Below are positions 20,366-29,313 of a stretch of DNA of 64,000 nucleotides, piece by piece. The position numbers and the translations under genes were made by a program. Source of the DNA: Roseiarcus sp963741405 (GTDB taxonomy: Bacteria > Pseudomonadota > Alphaproteobacteria > Rhizobiales > Beijerinckiaceae); NCBI GenBank assembly GCA_963741405.1, contig CAVUHX010000048.1, positions 45,676 through 109,675 of the forward strand. The letters run 5' to 3'. The notes under the pieces were generated by a model. That model was not told the origin of the DNA, searched no databases, and was given only the letters and a program-made list of their open reading frames with translations. How positions within the stretch are numbered: the first letter of the stretch is position 1; each line of letters starts with the position of its first letter.

Positions 20366-21429
20366 TGGTCCTTCACGCCCCGGATATTGTGTCGCGCAGA
20401 TGTTTGCGCGTTCGCATTCCCAAAATCGAGAACAATTTCGCGGCGCCCGCGAAACTCGGCCCGCCATGCCCGCACCGCGCTGGCAATGGCGGGCGGTGGC
20501 TCGACGCCCCTTCTGCAAACGAATGTTTGGGAGCGCATCCGTCACATCGGCGAAGCCGCCGGTCATCATCCAGGTCTGCGCTGTCCTCCAGGCGATCGAT
20601 TGTCTCACCGCCGAAACGCTAGACCGTGACGGGATCGGGTCGCGCCGGCGCCGGTGTCCTCGATCGGACCCGAACGGCCATGACCACGGGTGGTGGCATC
20701 CTTCCGTTGAACCGAAAGCCTCACCGGGAATCCCGAAACCAGGCGAGCAGCCGGGCGCCGCCTTGCACCCTGTCGCCGGCTGCATCAGCAGCCCCGCCGA
20801 CAGCGGACGTGATCATGGATCAGCGGATTTCCCCTGTTCCAGCCTGTTCTCGCGTAAGGAACAGGGCTAGAACGTACGCGCGTCAGCTCGGTTGCAGTAC
20901 GAAAATACTTTTTATATCAGTTTGTTGCGGCACAACCAATGACGGACAAGCCGGCGGGAAAGAAAAAACAGGGGGATTATGTCCATCTTGCGGACAGGAA
21001 CAGCGGCCGGGACGGGCGCAACGGGGGAATGGCGGAGCTGGGCCGGTCTGTCAACAACATGGGCGCGAGTCCGATCCGGAAGCGCGGGAGACAAAAATCA
21101 TTGCGCCTAGATTCCGATAAACCGAATCAGCACCCCGGATTTTCGGAAGACGACCTTGGCGCGGATGTGGAGAGGCGATCGACTCGAACCTCCGCCGATC
21201 TGGCGATTTGACACGTGCGTTTATATCAAACGGAATCTTCGCGGCCTCACGCCGCACGACAGTCAGGCGCGTAGGAGGCTCGGCGACCGGCCGATGCGCG
21301 ACGCAAACCTGCGCTTAAGCATCTTGACCTGCCTGTCGGCCGCGCCAACACGGCGAACGTGGGCCGGAGCCGAGGCCCGGCGGTTCGGCCGCCCCACTCC
21401 GCTTTGTTTCCGACATTGTTTGGGTCCCC
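20366..21429 (+). other. Long region without a supported gene upstream of soxBDAG
   Basis: About 1.06 kb. It must hold the soxB promoter, and an AT-rich patch at 20895-20930 stands out against the GC-rich background. Short frames exist on both strands (for example 20939-21211 on the plus strand, hydrophilic, with no ribosome site), but none has recognisable domains or start signals. An inverted repeat at 20832-20866 is listed separately. Confidence 0.4.
20832..20866 (+). repeat. Inverted repeat CCCTGTTCC / GGAACAGGG
   Basis: Perfect 9-bp arms at 20832-20840 and 20858-20866 flank a 17-base loop that itself contains another CTGTTC. It lies in the gene-poor stretch upstream of soxB, just before an AT-rich patch. 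It could be a hairpin terminator, a regulator site or a dispersed repeat; there is no T-run on either side. Confidence 0.5.
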
Positions 21430-21654
21430 TCACCGACCGGCAGCGTGCGAGACGGCAAACCCCGGATGCGGCGAGGACCCGACAGCCACGCTGCTCGTAT
21501 GTGGGCCCAGCGCACTCACCATATAGACAAGCAGCCACAGCGCCACCATCGTCGCCAGAACGATCGCGACTGGAAACAGGCTGCGATCGTCGGGCTGATA
21601 TCCGCGGTAGAATGCCGCGTGCCTCTCAATTCCCATGACGGTCACCATTGCCAT
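21430..21654 (-). CDS. Small single-pass membrane protein of unknown function
   Basis: The 74-residue frame reads MAMVTVMGIERHAAFYRG, then a hydrophobic helix (SLFPVAIVLATMVALWLLVY) and a short polar tail. The helix is flanked by polar residues on both sides, which is what a real membrane protein shows and a shadow frame rarely does. Upstream codons of the same frame are Arg/Pro-rich and unlike protein, so I start at ATG 21654; ATG 21636 is also possible. No family recognised. Confidence 0.45.
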   Translation of the reverse strand: MAMVTVMGIERHAAFYRGYQPDDRSLFPVAIVLATMVALWLLVYMVSALGPHTSSVAVGSSPHPGFAVSHAAGR

Positions 21655-21945
21655 CCAGTCCCCGTTCGTCGTCAGTTCGACCCGCCTCGTCGTCGTCGTC
21701 GGGATCCATTCCAACCCATCATCTCTTAACCATGTCGTTTGCCGCGGCGCTGTGACGCACGTCACAGGACGAACCCTTGCTGGGGCGCCGCCCGGATTCG
21801 CGGCAATCGGGCGCGGCGCTTGCGCGCGCCGTCGACGCATCGCTCGACTGCACACCCATGGAACGCCTATCCGGATTGGACGGCAAGGAGCTTTTCGCTT
21901 TTCAACGCCTTCATTTTGTGTCAAAGGCTGATCGACGTCGGGCGC

Positions 21946-22737
21946 TCAGAACACGAGCTTACCGCCGACAAGAGCAAGTGTGCCGGCAAGCAACGGACGC
22001 AGAACCTGCTCGGGCACGCGCGAAGCAAATTGGCTGCCGATCGCGATGCCGGGAATCGACCCTGCAAGGAGCGAGGCCAGCAGCGGGAAGTCGACCGAGC
22101 CTATCCACCAATGGCCGGTTCCGGCGATCAGCGTCAATGGAACGGCGTGTGCGATGTCCGAACCGACGATGCGCACCGTTGGCATCTTGGGATAGAGCGT
22201 GAGGAGCGCCGTCACGCCGATCGCGCCCGCTCCGACGGACGAGATTGACACCAGGACGCCGAGGATCGCACCGAGGGCCGAGGTGAGGGCGCCGACCTGG
22301 CGTTCGGTCCTCCCATCCATGAAGGACGACACCGCCTTCAAGACCCGCAGGCGGAACACCAATGTCACTGCGGTCAGGATCAAGGCGATGCCGAGGGTCG
22401 TCGTGATGGCCGTGTTCGTGCCCCTGGAATCCACGCCGAAATGCGACAGCGTCCACAAGGTCAGCACGGCGGACGGAATGCTTGCCAGGGCGAGTCGGCG
22501 CGTGACTCGCCAGTCGATGGCGTCGTTGAAACCGTGGACTGCCGTTCCGCAGATCTTGGTCAGCCCGGCGTAGAGAAGATCGGTCCCAACGGCAGTCGCC
22601 GGATGAATTCCGAACAGCAACATCAGGAGCGGGGTCATCAGGGAGCCGCCGCCGACGCCGGTGAAACCGACCAGCGCGCCGACGGCGAAGCCCGAGGCGG
22701 TGTACAGCGGATTGATCAGCTGAAGCACGCTCGTCAA
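21946..22737 (-). CDS. TSUP (TauE/SafE) family membrane exporter, probably for sulfite or another sulfur anion
   Basis: The protein has about 263 residues with seven or eight hydrophobic segments. It carries the TSUP signature VGFTGVGGGSLMTPLLMLLFG, repeated in the second half as ISSVGAGAIGVTALLTLYP. TSUP proteins export or import sulfite, sulfoacetate and related anions. I start it at TTG 22737 because GGAGGAG lies 8 bp upstream. It is divergent from an Rrf2 regulator with paired palindromes between them. In a genome that oxidises sulfide to sulfite in the cytoplasm, sulfite export is a reasonable guess, not a demonstration. Confidence 0.88.
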   Translation of the reverse strand: MTSVLQLINPLYTASGFAVGALVGFTGVGGGSLMTPLLMLLFGIHPATAVGTDLLYAGLTKICGTAVHGFNDAIDWRVTRRLALASIPSAVLTLWTLSHFGVDSRGTNTAITTTLGIALILTAVTLVFRLRVLKAVSSFMDGRTERQVGALTSALGAILGVLVSISSVGAGAIGVTALLTLYPKMPTVRIVGSDIAHAVPLTLIAGTGHWWIGSVDFPLLASLLAGSIPGIAIGSQFASRVPEQVLRPLLAGTLALVGGKLVF

Positions 22738-22783
22738 CGCCCAGTCTCCTCCTGCCCACCTCAAGCTTTGCAATGCTAGTTAT

Positions 22784-22805
22784 GTCTATAGACTTTGTCA
22801 AGTCT
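22784..22805. promoter_or_regulatory. Two overlapping palindromes between the TSUP gene and the Rrf2 gene
   Basis: GTCTATAGAC (22784-22793) is a perfect palindrome. It overlaps the inverted repeat AGACTTTGTCAAGTCT (22790-22805, 6-bp arms, 4-bp spacer). Both lie in the shared upstream region of the divergent TSUP and Rrf2 genes, in an AT-rich stretch. Rrf2 proteins usually bind palindromes near the promoters they control, so this is the natural candidate operator for the adjacent regulator. Confidence 0.5.
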
Positions 22806-22901
22806 AGGCGAGTGAACTAGCTCTATCAATTCGCTGGACTTTTCCAGTCAGACCTTCTTTGTTGGGGATCGGCGATCCGGATCGCGGACGATGGTGTCGA
22901 G

Positions 22902-23351
22902 ATGCTGACGAACAAAGGGAAATATGGCCTGAAGGCGATGGTGCATCTTGCCGGACTCGAACCGGGCTTCCTCGCCCAGGTCGCCGACGTCGCAGAGGTG
23001 AACTCGATCTCGAAGAAATTCCTCGATCATATCCTGACCGACCTCCGACGGGCCGGGCTTGTCTATTCCAAGAAAGGAAAGGGTGGCGGCTACGCCCTGG
23101 CCAAGCCGGCGACCGACATCAGGGTTGGAGCGATTGTGAGGGCTCTCGACGGGCCGCTCGCGCCCATTTCCTGCGCCTCTGTCACCGCATTTCGCCCCTG
23201 TTCCGATTGCCGGGACCTCGCAAATTGTCCCGTCCGGCTGGTCATGATCGAGGCGCGCAACGCGATCGCCGACGTGCTCGACAATCGCACCCTGGCCGAT
23301 ATGCGCACCCTGGCCGTTCCGGCCGTTCCGGATGAGACCTATCACATTTGA
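22902..23351 (+). CDS. Rrf2-family transcriptional regulator, probably Fe-S or thiol sensing
   Basis: The 149-residue protein starts MLTNKGKYGLKAMVHLAGLE. A winged helix extends to about residue 80 (VNSISKKFLDHILTDLRRAGL, KGKGGGYALAKPA). Cys residues at about 91, 100, 103 and 109 (ISC, CSDC, NCP) resemble the cluster-binding set of NsrR/IscR-type members, though with one more Cys. It is divergent from the TSUP gene and so likely controls it and itself. The signal could be nitric oxide, iron-sulfur status or reactive sulfur species; sequence alone does not decide. Confidence 0.9.
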   Translation: MLTNKGKYGLKAMVHLAGLEPGFLAQVADVAEVNSISKKFLDHILTDLRRAGLVYSKKGKGGGYALAKPATDIRVGAIVRALDGPLAPISCASVTAFRPCSDCRDLANCPVRLVMIEARNAIADVLDNRTLADMRTLAVPAVPDETYHI

Positions 23352-23526
23352 GCCGTTTTCTCCGATCCTTGCACGGATCGACCAACGCGAATGCGTCGTA
23401 ATGGTCCCGACCCGCGTGAAGGAAGTGCGCGATCGCTCATCATCAGCGTGCACGCCGCAGGTGCCTCGATTTCGCGCGCTGTTGCGGCCATAAGCCATTC
23501 CTCCCTCTTCGTTCGAGCGATTCGCG

Positions 23527-24366
23527 ATGGCCAGCCTTCTCGAGAACCTTCCCCGTCTTGCCTTGGCGACCGCTTTGATTTGCGTGTGCGCCGGCGTCGG
23601 CCGCGCTGACCAGGCGCCGAGCGTCCCGGAAATCCGGCCAGGGGTTCTCAAGGGGTATCTCTCGAAGGAGGCGCTTCCCGACAGCGGCGCCCTCTTGCCG
23701 CCGCCACCCGCCGTGGGTTCGGCGGCCGCGGCGCTCGACCAGGACGTGGCCCGCGCCAATCTGGCGCTTCGGGACACCGATCGCTGGCGGCTCGCCGCCA
23801 TGGACGCGAACCTCTTGTTTCCAGAGGCTGCCGGCGCATTCGCCTGCGCGCTGGGCGCGCCGGTCTCCGAACACGACACGCCGCGGCTCTATCAGCTGCT
23901 GCGCCGCGTAATGTCTGACGCCGGCTTCGCGACATTCGCGGGGAAGGACAAGTATCAGCACGCACGTCCGTTCATGCTCGACGGGCAGCCGATCTGCACG
24001 CCCGACAGGGAGCAGAATCTCCGGGCGCAGGGTTCGTATCCGTCCGGGCACAGCTCGATCGGGTGGGCCTGGGCCCTTGTGCTCGCGGAAGCGTCGCCCG
24101 ACGAGAGCACGGCGATCCTCGCCCGCGGGCGCGCCTTCGGCGAAAGCCGGCTCGTCTGCAACGTTCATTGGGAAAGCGACGTGATCGAGGGCCGTTTCAT
24201 CGGTGCGGCCACGGTCGCCCGCCTGCACGACGAGCCCGAATTTCTCGCCGATTTGGCGGCTGCCAGGACCGAGCTCGCAGCGGCGCACGCCAGACATCTG
24301 TCCCCCCAGCGCGACTGCGCGTTCGAGACGAAGGCGCTGGCCGAGGCGCCTCCGCAGTCTCCTTAG
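23527..24366 (+). CDS. Class A nonspecific acid phosphatase, periplasmic
   Basis: The 279-residue protein has a signal peptide (LPRLALATALICVCAGVGRA, cleavage near residue 27) and a PAP2-type active site in three parts: KYQHARPF, GSYPSGHSSIGWA, and SRLVCNVHWESD. This is the arrangement of PhoN/PhoC-type class A acid phosphatases that release phosphate from organic phosphomonoesters. It is monocistronic. Length is slightly above the usual 250 residues because of a longer Ala-rich tail. Confidence 0.92.
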   Translation: MASLLENLPRLALATALICVCAGVGRADQAPSVPEIRPGVLKGYLSKEALPDSGALLPPPPAVGSAAAALDQDVARANLALRDTDRWRLAAMDANLLFPEAAGAFACALGAPVSEHDTPRLYQLLRRVMSDAGFATFAGKDKYQHARPFMLDGQPICTPDREQNLRAQGSYPSGHSSIGWAWALVLAEASPDESTAILARGRAFGESRLVCNVHWESDVIEGRFIGAATVARLHDEPEFLADLAAARTELAAAHARHLSPQRDCAFETKALAEAPPQSP

Positions 24367-24555
24367 CGTCCCGCGCCGACACCGGCGCAACCCGGATCGG
24401 GCGTCTTGCGTTCATTACCCGCTTCACGCCGAGCCGCGCTCGACATAACCTGAGCAGCGAAGACCTGCGTCACACGGCTTCGCTCGGGGAGGCGTAAGCT
24501 GGGGCCGAAACCGGCGAGGCTGGGCCTCGGGCGGGCGCGAACGAGGAGACGGACG

Positions 24556-25575
24556 ATGCAGCTTGGCATGATCGGACTGGGACGCATGGGCTCGAACATG
24601 GTCGAGCGCCTGATGAGGGCCGGGCATGACCTCGTCGTCTACGACTCCCACCCGGCGGCGGTGAAGCCGCTTGCCTCGCTCGGAGCGACTGGAACCGGAG
24701 GCCTCCAGGACTTCGTCGCACGGCTCGCAAAACCGCGCGCCGTTTGGCTGATGGTTCCCGCCGCAGTCGTCGATCCGATCCTCGCCGATGTCGCCCCGTT
24801 GCTGGCGCCGGGAGACGTCGTGATCGACGGAGGCAACTCTTATTATCACGACGATGTCCGGCGGGCAGGGGAGCTGAAAGCCAAGGGTCTGCACTATGTC
24901 GACGTTGGAGTCAGCGGCGGCGTCTGGGGAAAGGAGCGCGGTTATTGCCAGATGATCGGCGGAGAGGAGGAAGTCGTCCGGCGGCTGGATCCGATCTTTC
25001 GCGCGCTGGCGCCCGGCGTCGGCGCCGCGCCACGCACGCCAGGCGCGGCCGGCGAGCCGGACCAGGCCGAGCAGGGGTACCTGCACTGCGGCCCCAACGG
25101 CGCGGGTCACTTCGTCAAAATGGTCCATAACGGCATCGAATACGGTCTGATGGCGGCCTATGCCGAAGGCTTGAACATCCTGCGCCACGCAAACGTGGGG
25201 CTTGAGACTCAGGTCGCGGATGCCGAAACAACTCCGCTTCGACGGCCCGACCTCTACCGCTACGAACTGGACGTCGCCCAGGTCAGCGAAGTGTGGCGGC
25301 GCGGCAGCGTCATCGGTTCGTGGCTGCTCGACCTCACCGCCGAGGCGCTGCGCGGCGACGCCGGTCTTGACCAGTTTGCCGGTCGCGTGTCGGATTCCGG
25401 CGAGGGGCGATGGACGCTGCAGGCGGCCATCGACGAGGGCGTCCCTGCGCCGGTGCTCAGCGCCGCCCTGTTCGGGCGTTTCGAATCGCGCGGCGCGGCC
25501 GAATACGCCGACAAGCTCATGTCGGCCATGCGCTTCGAATTCGGCGGACATCATGAAAAGCCGGCGGAGCTTTGA
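24556..25575 (+). CDS. gnd: 6-phosphogluconate dehydrogenase, short NAD-type
   Basis: The 339-residue enzyme oxidatively decarboxylates 6-phosphogluconate to ribulose-5-phosphate. It starts MQLGMIGLGRMGSNMVERLM (Rossmann). It carries VIDGGNSYYHDDVRRA and DVGVSGGVWGKERGYCQMIG, then the catalytic GPNGAGHFVKMVHNGIEYG. Its size matches the shorter, usually NAD-preferring decarboxylating class rather than the 470-residue NADP enzymes. GAGGAG precedes the ATG. It is the first gene of a six-gene sugar-phosphate operon; zwf begins 1 bp after its stop. Confidence 0.95.
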   Translation: MQLGMIGLGRMGSNMVERLMRAGHDLVVYDSHPAAVKPLASLGATGTGGLQDFVARLAKPRAVWLMVPAAVVDPILADVAPLLAPGDVVIDGGNSYYHDDVRRAGELKAKGLHYVDVGVSGGVWGKERGYCQMIGGEEEVVRRLDPIFRALAPGVGAAPRTPGAAGEPDQAEQGYLHCGPNGAGHFVKMVHNGIEYGLMAAYAEGLNILRHANVGLETQVADAETTPLRRPDLYRYELDVAQVSEVWRRGSVIGSWLLDLTAEALRGDAGLDQFAGRVSDSGEGRWTLQAAIDEGVPAPVLSAALFGRFESRGAAEYADKLMSAMRFEFGGHHEKPAEL

Positions 25576-25576
25576 C

Positions 25577-26953
25577 ATGACTGCCAGCCTCTCGGACTCC
25601 CTCGTCTTTTTCGGCGCGACCGGCGATCTCGCCTATAAGCAGATCTTTCCTGCCCTGCTGGGGCTCGTCCGCGACGAGGGGGTCGACATTCCCATCGTCG
25701 GCGTCGCCAAGTCGGGATGGAACCTGGACCAGTTCCGCGCCCGGGCCAGGGACAGTCTCGTCCATCACGGCAGGTTCGACGAGACCGCCTTCGCCCGACT
25801 GCTCCGGCTGTTGAATTACGTCGACGGCGACTACAACGATCCGCGCACGTTCCAGCAGGTGAAGCAGGCGCTCGGGTCGGCGCACCAGCCACTGCACTAC
25901 CTGGCGATTCCTCCCTCACTGTTCGGCGTCGTCGTGTCGGCCCTCGCCGAGGCGGGATTGAGCCAGAACGCGCGCCTGGTGGTCGAAAAGCCGTTCGGCC
26001 ACGACCGGGCGTCCGCGCAGGCCCTCAACCGGACGCTGCACGAATATTTTCCGGAACAGGCGATCTTTCGCATCGATCATTATCTCGGCAAGGAGCCAGT
26101 CCAGAACATCGTCTACACACGCTTCGCCAACGCAACGTTCGAGCCGCTGTGGAACCGCCACTATGTCCGGGGCATCCAGGTCACCATGGCCGAATCCTTC
26201 GGCGTGGACGACCGCGGCGCCTTCTACGACGCGACGGGCGCGCTGCGCGACGTCGTTCAGAACCATATGCTGCAGGTTGTCGCGAACCTGATGATGGATC
26301 CGCCGACCGGGGAAGATTGCGAGGCCTCGCGCGATCAGAAGGCGGCGCTGTTGAAGGCGGTCCGCCCGCTCGACAAGGGCAGTTACGTCCGCGGGCAATA
26401 TCGCGGATACCGCAGCGTTCCCGGGGTCAAGCCGAGCTCGACTGTCGAAACCTATGTCGCGCTCAGGCTCCTTGTGGACAGTTGGCGATGGGCGGGCGTG
26501 CCGGTGTATATCCGCGCCGGCAAGCGCCTGCCATTGACGGCCGCCGAGGTCGTCGTCGAGTTCCACCGTCCGCCGCGCGAGGTGTTCGCGGATCAAGGCG
26601 GGCGCAGCCATGTCCGCATGCGGCTTGGTCCGGACGTCTGCGTGGCGATGGGGCTGCGGGTCAAACGCCCCGGCGAAAGGATGATCGGCGAGACCGTCGA
26701 GCTGACCCTTGCCGAGCAGGTCGCGTCCCTGACGCCTCCCTATCAGCGCCTGCTGGGCGACGCCATGCGCGGCGACAGCGAGCTGTTCGGCCGCGAGGAC
26801 GTTGTCGACGCGCAGTGGCGCATCGTCGAACCGATCCTCGCCGACCCGCCATCCTGTCAAGAATACGAGCCCGGAAGCTGGGGGCCCGAAGCGGCCGATG
26901 CGCTGATCGGCTCGGACGGGCCTTGGCGCAATCCGACGCCGCCGGCAGGGTGA
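25577..26953 (+). CDS. zwf: Glucose-6-phosphate 1-dehydrogenase
   Basis: The 458-residue enzyme oxidises glucose-6-phosphate to 6-phosphogluconolactone with NAD(P)+. It begins with LVFFGATGDLAYKQIFPALL (nucleotide binding). It contains VVEKPFGHDRASAQALN, the catalytic-site FRIDHYLGKEPVQN, and the C-terminal RAGKRLPLTAAEVVVEF. It lies between gnd and a HAD hydrolase with 1-bp and 4-bp gaps, so the three are probably co-translated. Confidence 0.96.
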   Translation: MTASLSDSLVFFGATGDLAYKQIFPALLGLVRDEGVDIPIVGVAKSGWNLDQFRARARDSLVHHGRFDETAFARLLRLLNYVDGDYNDPRTFQQVKQALGSAHQPLHYLAIPPSLFGVVVSALAEAGLSQNARLVVEKPFGHDRASAQALNRTLHEYFPEQAIFRIDHYLGKEPVQNIVYTRFANATFEPLWNRHYVRGIQVTMAESFGVDDRGAFYDATGALRDVVQNHMLQVVANLMMDPPTGEDCEASRDQKAALLKAVRPLDKGSYVRGQYRGYRSVPGVKPSSTVETYVALRLLVDSWRWAGVPVYIRAGKRLPLTAAEVVVEFHRPPREVFADQGGRSHVRMRLGPDVCVAMGLRVKRPGERMIGETVELTLAEQVASLTPPYQRLLGDAMRGDSELFGREDVVDAQWRIVEPILADPPSCQEYEPGSWGPEAADALIGSDGPWRNPTPPAG

Positions 26954-26957
26954 GGCC

Positions 26958-27620
26958 ATGGACGACATCGTTTTTCTGTTCGACGTCGACAACACGCTGC
27001 TCGACAACGACAAGGTCCAGGAGGATCTGCGCGGCCATCTGGCGCAGTGGTACGGCGAAGCGGCGCGGGACAGGTACTGGGCGATCTTCGAGGAACTGCG
27101 CGGCGAGCTCGGCTATGCCGACTATCTCGGCGCGCTCGAGCGGTATCGGGTCGAGGACTTGCACAACCCGCGCCTCCTGCGGATGTCGAGCTGGCTGGTC
27201 GACTATCCGTTCGCGGACCGGCTTTACGCCGGAGCGCTGGACGCGGTTGCGCACGTCCGGCGGTGGGGTCGACCCGTCGTGCTGTCGGACGGCGACGCGG
27301 TCTTCCAGCCACGCAAGGTCGACAGCTCAGGACTGTGGAACGCGTTCCGCGGGGAGATCCTCATATACATCCATAAGGAGAAGGAACTCGGCGACGTCGA
27401 GCGCCTCTATCCGGCCAGACGCTACGTGTTGATCGACGATAAAATTCGCATCCTATCGGCGGTGAAGAATGTCTGGGGGGACCGGGTGACCACTGTGTTT
27501 CCCAGGCAGGGCCATTACGCGAATGATCCCGAGGCGCTCGCAACTTACCCTCCGGCCGACGTCACCGTCGGGAGGATCGGCGACCTCGTCGCGCTCGACC
27601 GCGCGGCGTTCGGGCCCTAG
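26958..27620 (+). CDS. HAD-family hydrolase
   Basis: The 220-residue protein has HAD motif I FLFDVDNTLLDND (nucleophilic Asp). Later it has VVLSDGD (motif II position), a Lys in IYIHKEKELG, and YVLIDDKIRILSA (motif IV acidic pair). The cap is helical. The substrate is unknown. Position between zwf and pgi suggests a sugar phosphate or a phosphorylated intermediate of the oxidative pentose phosphate pathway, but no homology proves it. Confidence 0.85.
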   Translation: MDDIVFLFDVDNTLLDNDKVQEDLRGHLAQWYGEAARDRYWAIFEELRGELGYADYLGALERYRVEDLHNPRLLRMSSWLVDYPFADRLYAGALDAVAHVRRWGRPVVLSDGDAVFQPRKVDSSGLWNAFRGEILIYIHKEKELGDVERLYPARRYVLIDDKIRILSAVKNVWGDRVTTVFPRQGHYANDPEALATYPPADVTVGRIGDLVALDRAAFGP

Positions 27621-27655
27621 GGTGCCGCACGTTCACGAACATCGGAGACAGGGCC

Positions 27656-29293
27656 ATGACTGGGACCACGGCGCTGACGGACTTGCCGGAGTGGAAAGCC
27701 CTTCAGAGGCACTACGAGAACGTCAGGGATCTGCACCTGCGGTCCCTGTTCGCGAGCGACGCCGGCCGCGCCGGGCGGTTCGCCGTCCAAGCCGCCGGCC
27801 TCTTCCTCGACTATTCGAAGAACCGCATCACGGACGAGACCGTTCGCCTGCTGGTGAGCCTCGCCCGCGCGCGCGGGCTCGAAGCGCGGCGGGACGCGAT
27901 GTTCTCGGGAGAAATGATCAACGTGAGCGAGAACCGCGCGGTGTTGCATGTGGCGCTGCGCGCGCCCCTCGGTGAGAAAATCTTCGTCGACGGTAAGGAC
28001 GTCGTCCCCGAGGTTCACGCGGTCCTCGAGCGGATGGCGGATTTTTCCGCCCGGGTGCGCTCGGGTCAATGGACCGGGCATAGCGGCAAGCGCATCCGCA
28101 ACGTCGTGAATATCGGGATCGGCGGGTCGCATCTCGGGCCGGAGATGGCCTATCGCGCCCTGCGGCAGTTCAGCGATCAATCTCTCACCTTCCGCTTCGT
28201 CGCCAATGTCGACGGCGCCGCGTTCACCGAGGCGACCCAGGACATCGACCCGCACGAGACCCTGTTCATCATCGCGTCCAAGACGTTCACCACCCTCGAG
28301 ACGATGGCGAACGCAGGACTGGCGCGGCGCTGGGTTCTGGACGCGATCGGCGCCGAGGAAGGCGTCAGGCGCCATTTTGTCGCGCTTTCGACCAATGCCG
28401 AATCCGTGGCGAGATTCGGCATCGACACCGGCAACATGTTCGGCTTCTGGGACTGGGTCGGCGGTCGCTACTCGATGGATTCCGCCATCGGGCTTTCGAC
28501 CATGATCGCCATCGGGCCGGAGAACTTTCGCGCCATGCTCGAAGGCTTTCACGCGATCGACGAGCATTTCCGCACCGCGGCGCCTGAGCGCAACATGCCG
28601 ATGCTGATGGGTCTCCTGACCGTCTGGTACAACAATTTCTTCGGCGCAGAGACGGTCGGGGTTATGCCCTATGCGGCCAATCTCTCCCGTTTTCCCGCCT
28701 ACCTGCAGCAGTTGCAAATGGAGAGCAACGGCAAGCACGTCGATCTCGAGGGCCGCGATCTGGACTTTCAGACAGGCCCGGTCATCTGGGGCGAGCCGGG
28801 AACCGACGCCCAGCACTCCTTCTACCAGCTCATCCACCAGGGCACCAAGCTGATCCCCTGCGATATGATCGGCTTCTGCCGTCCGCTGAGCCCGGTCGCC
28901 GAGCAGCACGACCTCCTGATGGCGAACCTGTTCGCCCAGGCCGAAGCGCTCGCTTTCGGCAAGTCGGCGGAAGAACTCCTGGCGGAAGGGTCGGACCCCG
29001 CGCAGACGCCCTTCCGCGTCTGCCAGGGCAACCGCCCGACCAACATGATCCTGGCGGATCGGCTGACGCCCCACGCGCTCGGCGCGCTGGTGGCGCTTTA
29101 CGAGCACAACGTCTTCACCCAGGGCGCGATCTGGGGCATCGACTCTTTTGACCAATGGGGCGTCGAGCTCGGCAAGGTTCTCGCCAAGCGGATCGCGCCG
29201 GAACTCGCGACCGGACCAGAGCCGGAGCTCGCGCACGACGGTTCGACCAATGCGCTGATCCGGCGATACCGGCGCCTGCGCGACGCCGGCTGA
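27656..29293 (+). CDS. pgi: Glucose-6-phosphate isomerase
   Basis: The 545-residue enzyme interconverts glucose-6-phosphate and fructose-6-phosphate. It contains NIGIGGSHLGPEMAYRAL, IIASKTFTTLETMANA, GGRYSMDSAIGLSTMIAIG, ESNGKHVDLEGRDLDF and the C-terminal GIDSFDQWGVELGK with the conserved Lys. Length is standard. It is the fourth gene of the operon. Its presence beside zwf, gnd and pgl allows hexose phosphate to be cycled through the oxidative branch. Confidence 0.97.
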   Translation: MTGTTALTDLPEWKALQRHYENVRDLHLRSLFASDAGRAGRFAVQAAGLFLDYSKNRITDETVRLLVSLARARGLEARRDAMFSGEMINVSENRAVLHVALRAPLGEKIFVDGKDVVPEVHAVLERMADFSARVRSGQWTGHSGKRIRNVVNIGIGGSHLGPEMAYRALRQFSDQSLTFRFVANVDGAAFTEATQDIDPHETLFIIASKTFTTLETMANAGLARRWVLDAIGAEEGVRRHFVALSTNAESVARFGIDTGNMFGFWDWVGGRYSMDSAIGLSTMIAIGPENFRAMLEGFHAIDEHFRTAAPERNMPMLMGLLTVWYNNFFGAETVGVMPYAANLSRFPAYLQQLQMESNGKHVDLEGRDLDFQTGPVIWGEPGTDAQHSFYQLIHQGTKLIPCDMIGFCRPLSPVAEQHDLLMANLFAQAEALAFGKSAEELLAEGSDPAQTPFRVCQGNRPTNMILADRLTPHALGALVALYEHNVFTQGAIWGIDSFDQWGVELGKVLAKRIAPELATGPEPELAHDGSTNALIRRYRRLRDAG

Positions 29294-29313
29294 TGGATGT
29301 GAGGACTTCGTCA

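Noticed and set aside
20939..21211. A 90-codon plus-strand frame in the gap upstream of soxB
   Set aside because: Hydrophilic, no ribosome site, no recognisable family, and lies in a region of irregular composition. I left it as intergenic.
21165..21215. A GGTTCGAGTC-like stretch on the minus strand suggesting a tRNA T-loop
   Set aside because: The flanking bases do not form a T-stem and no acceptor or anticodon arm can be drawn.
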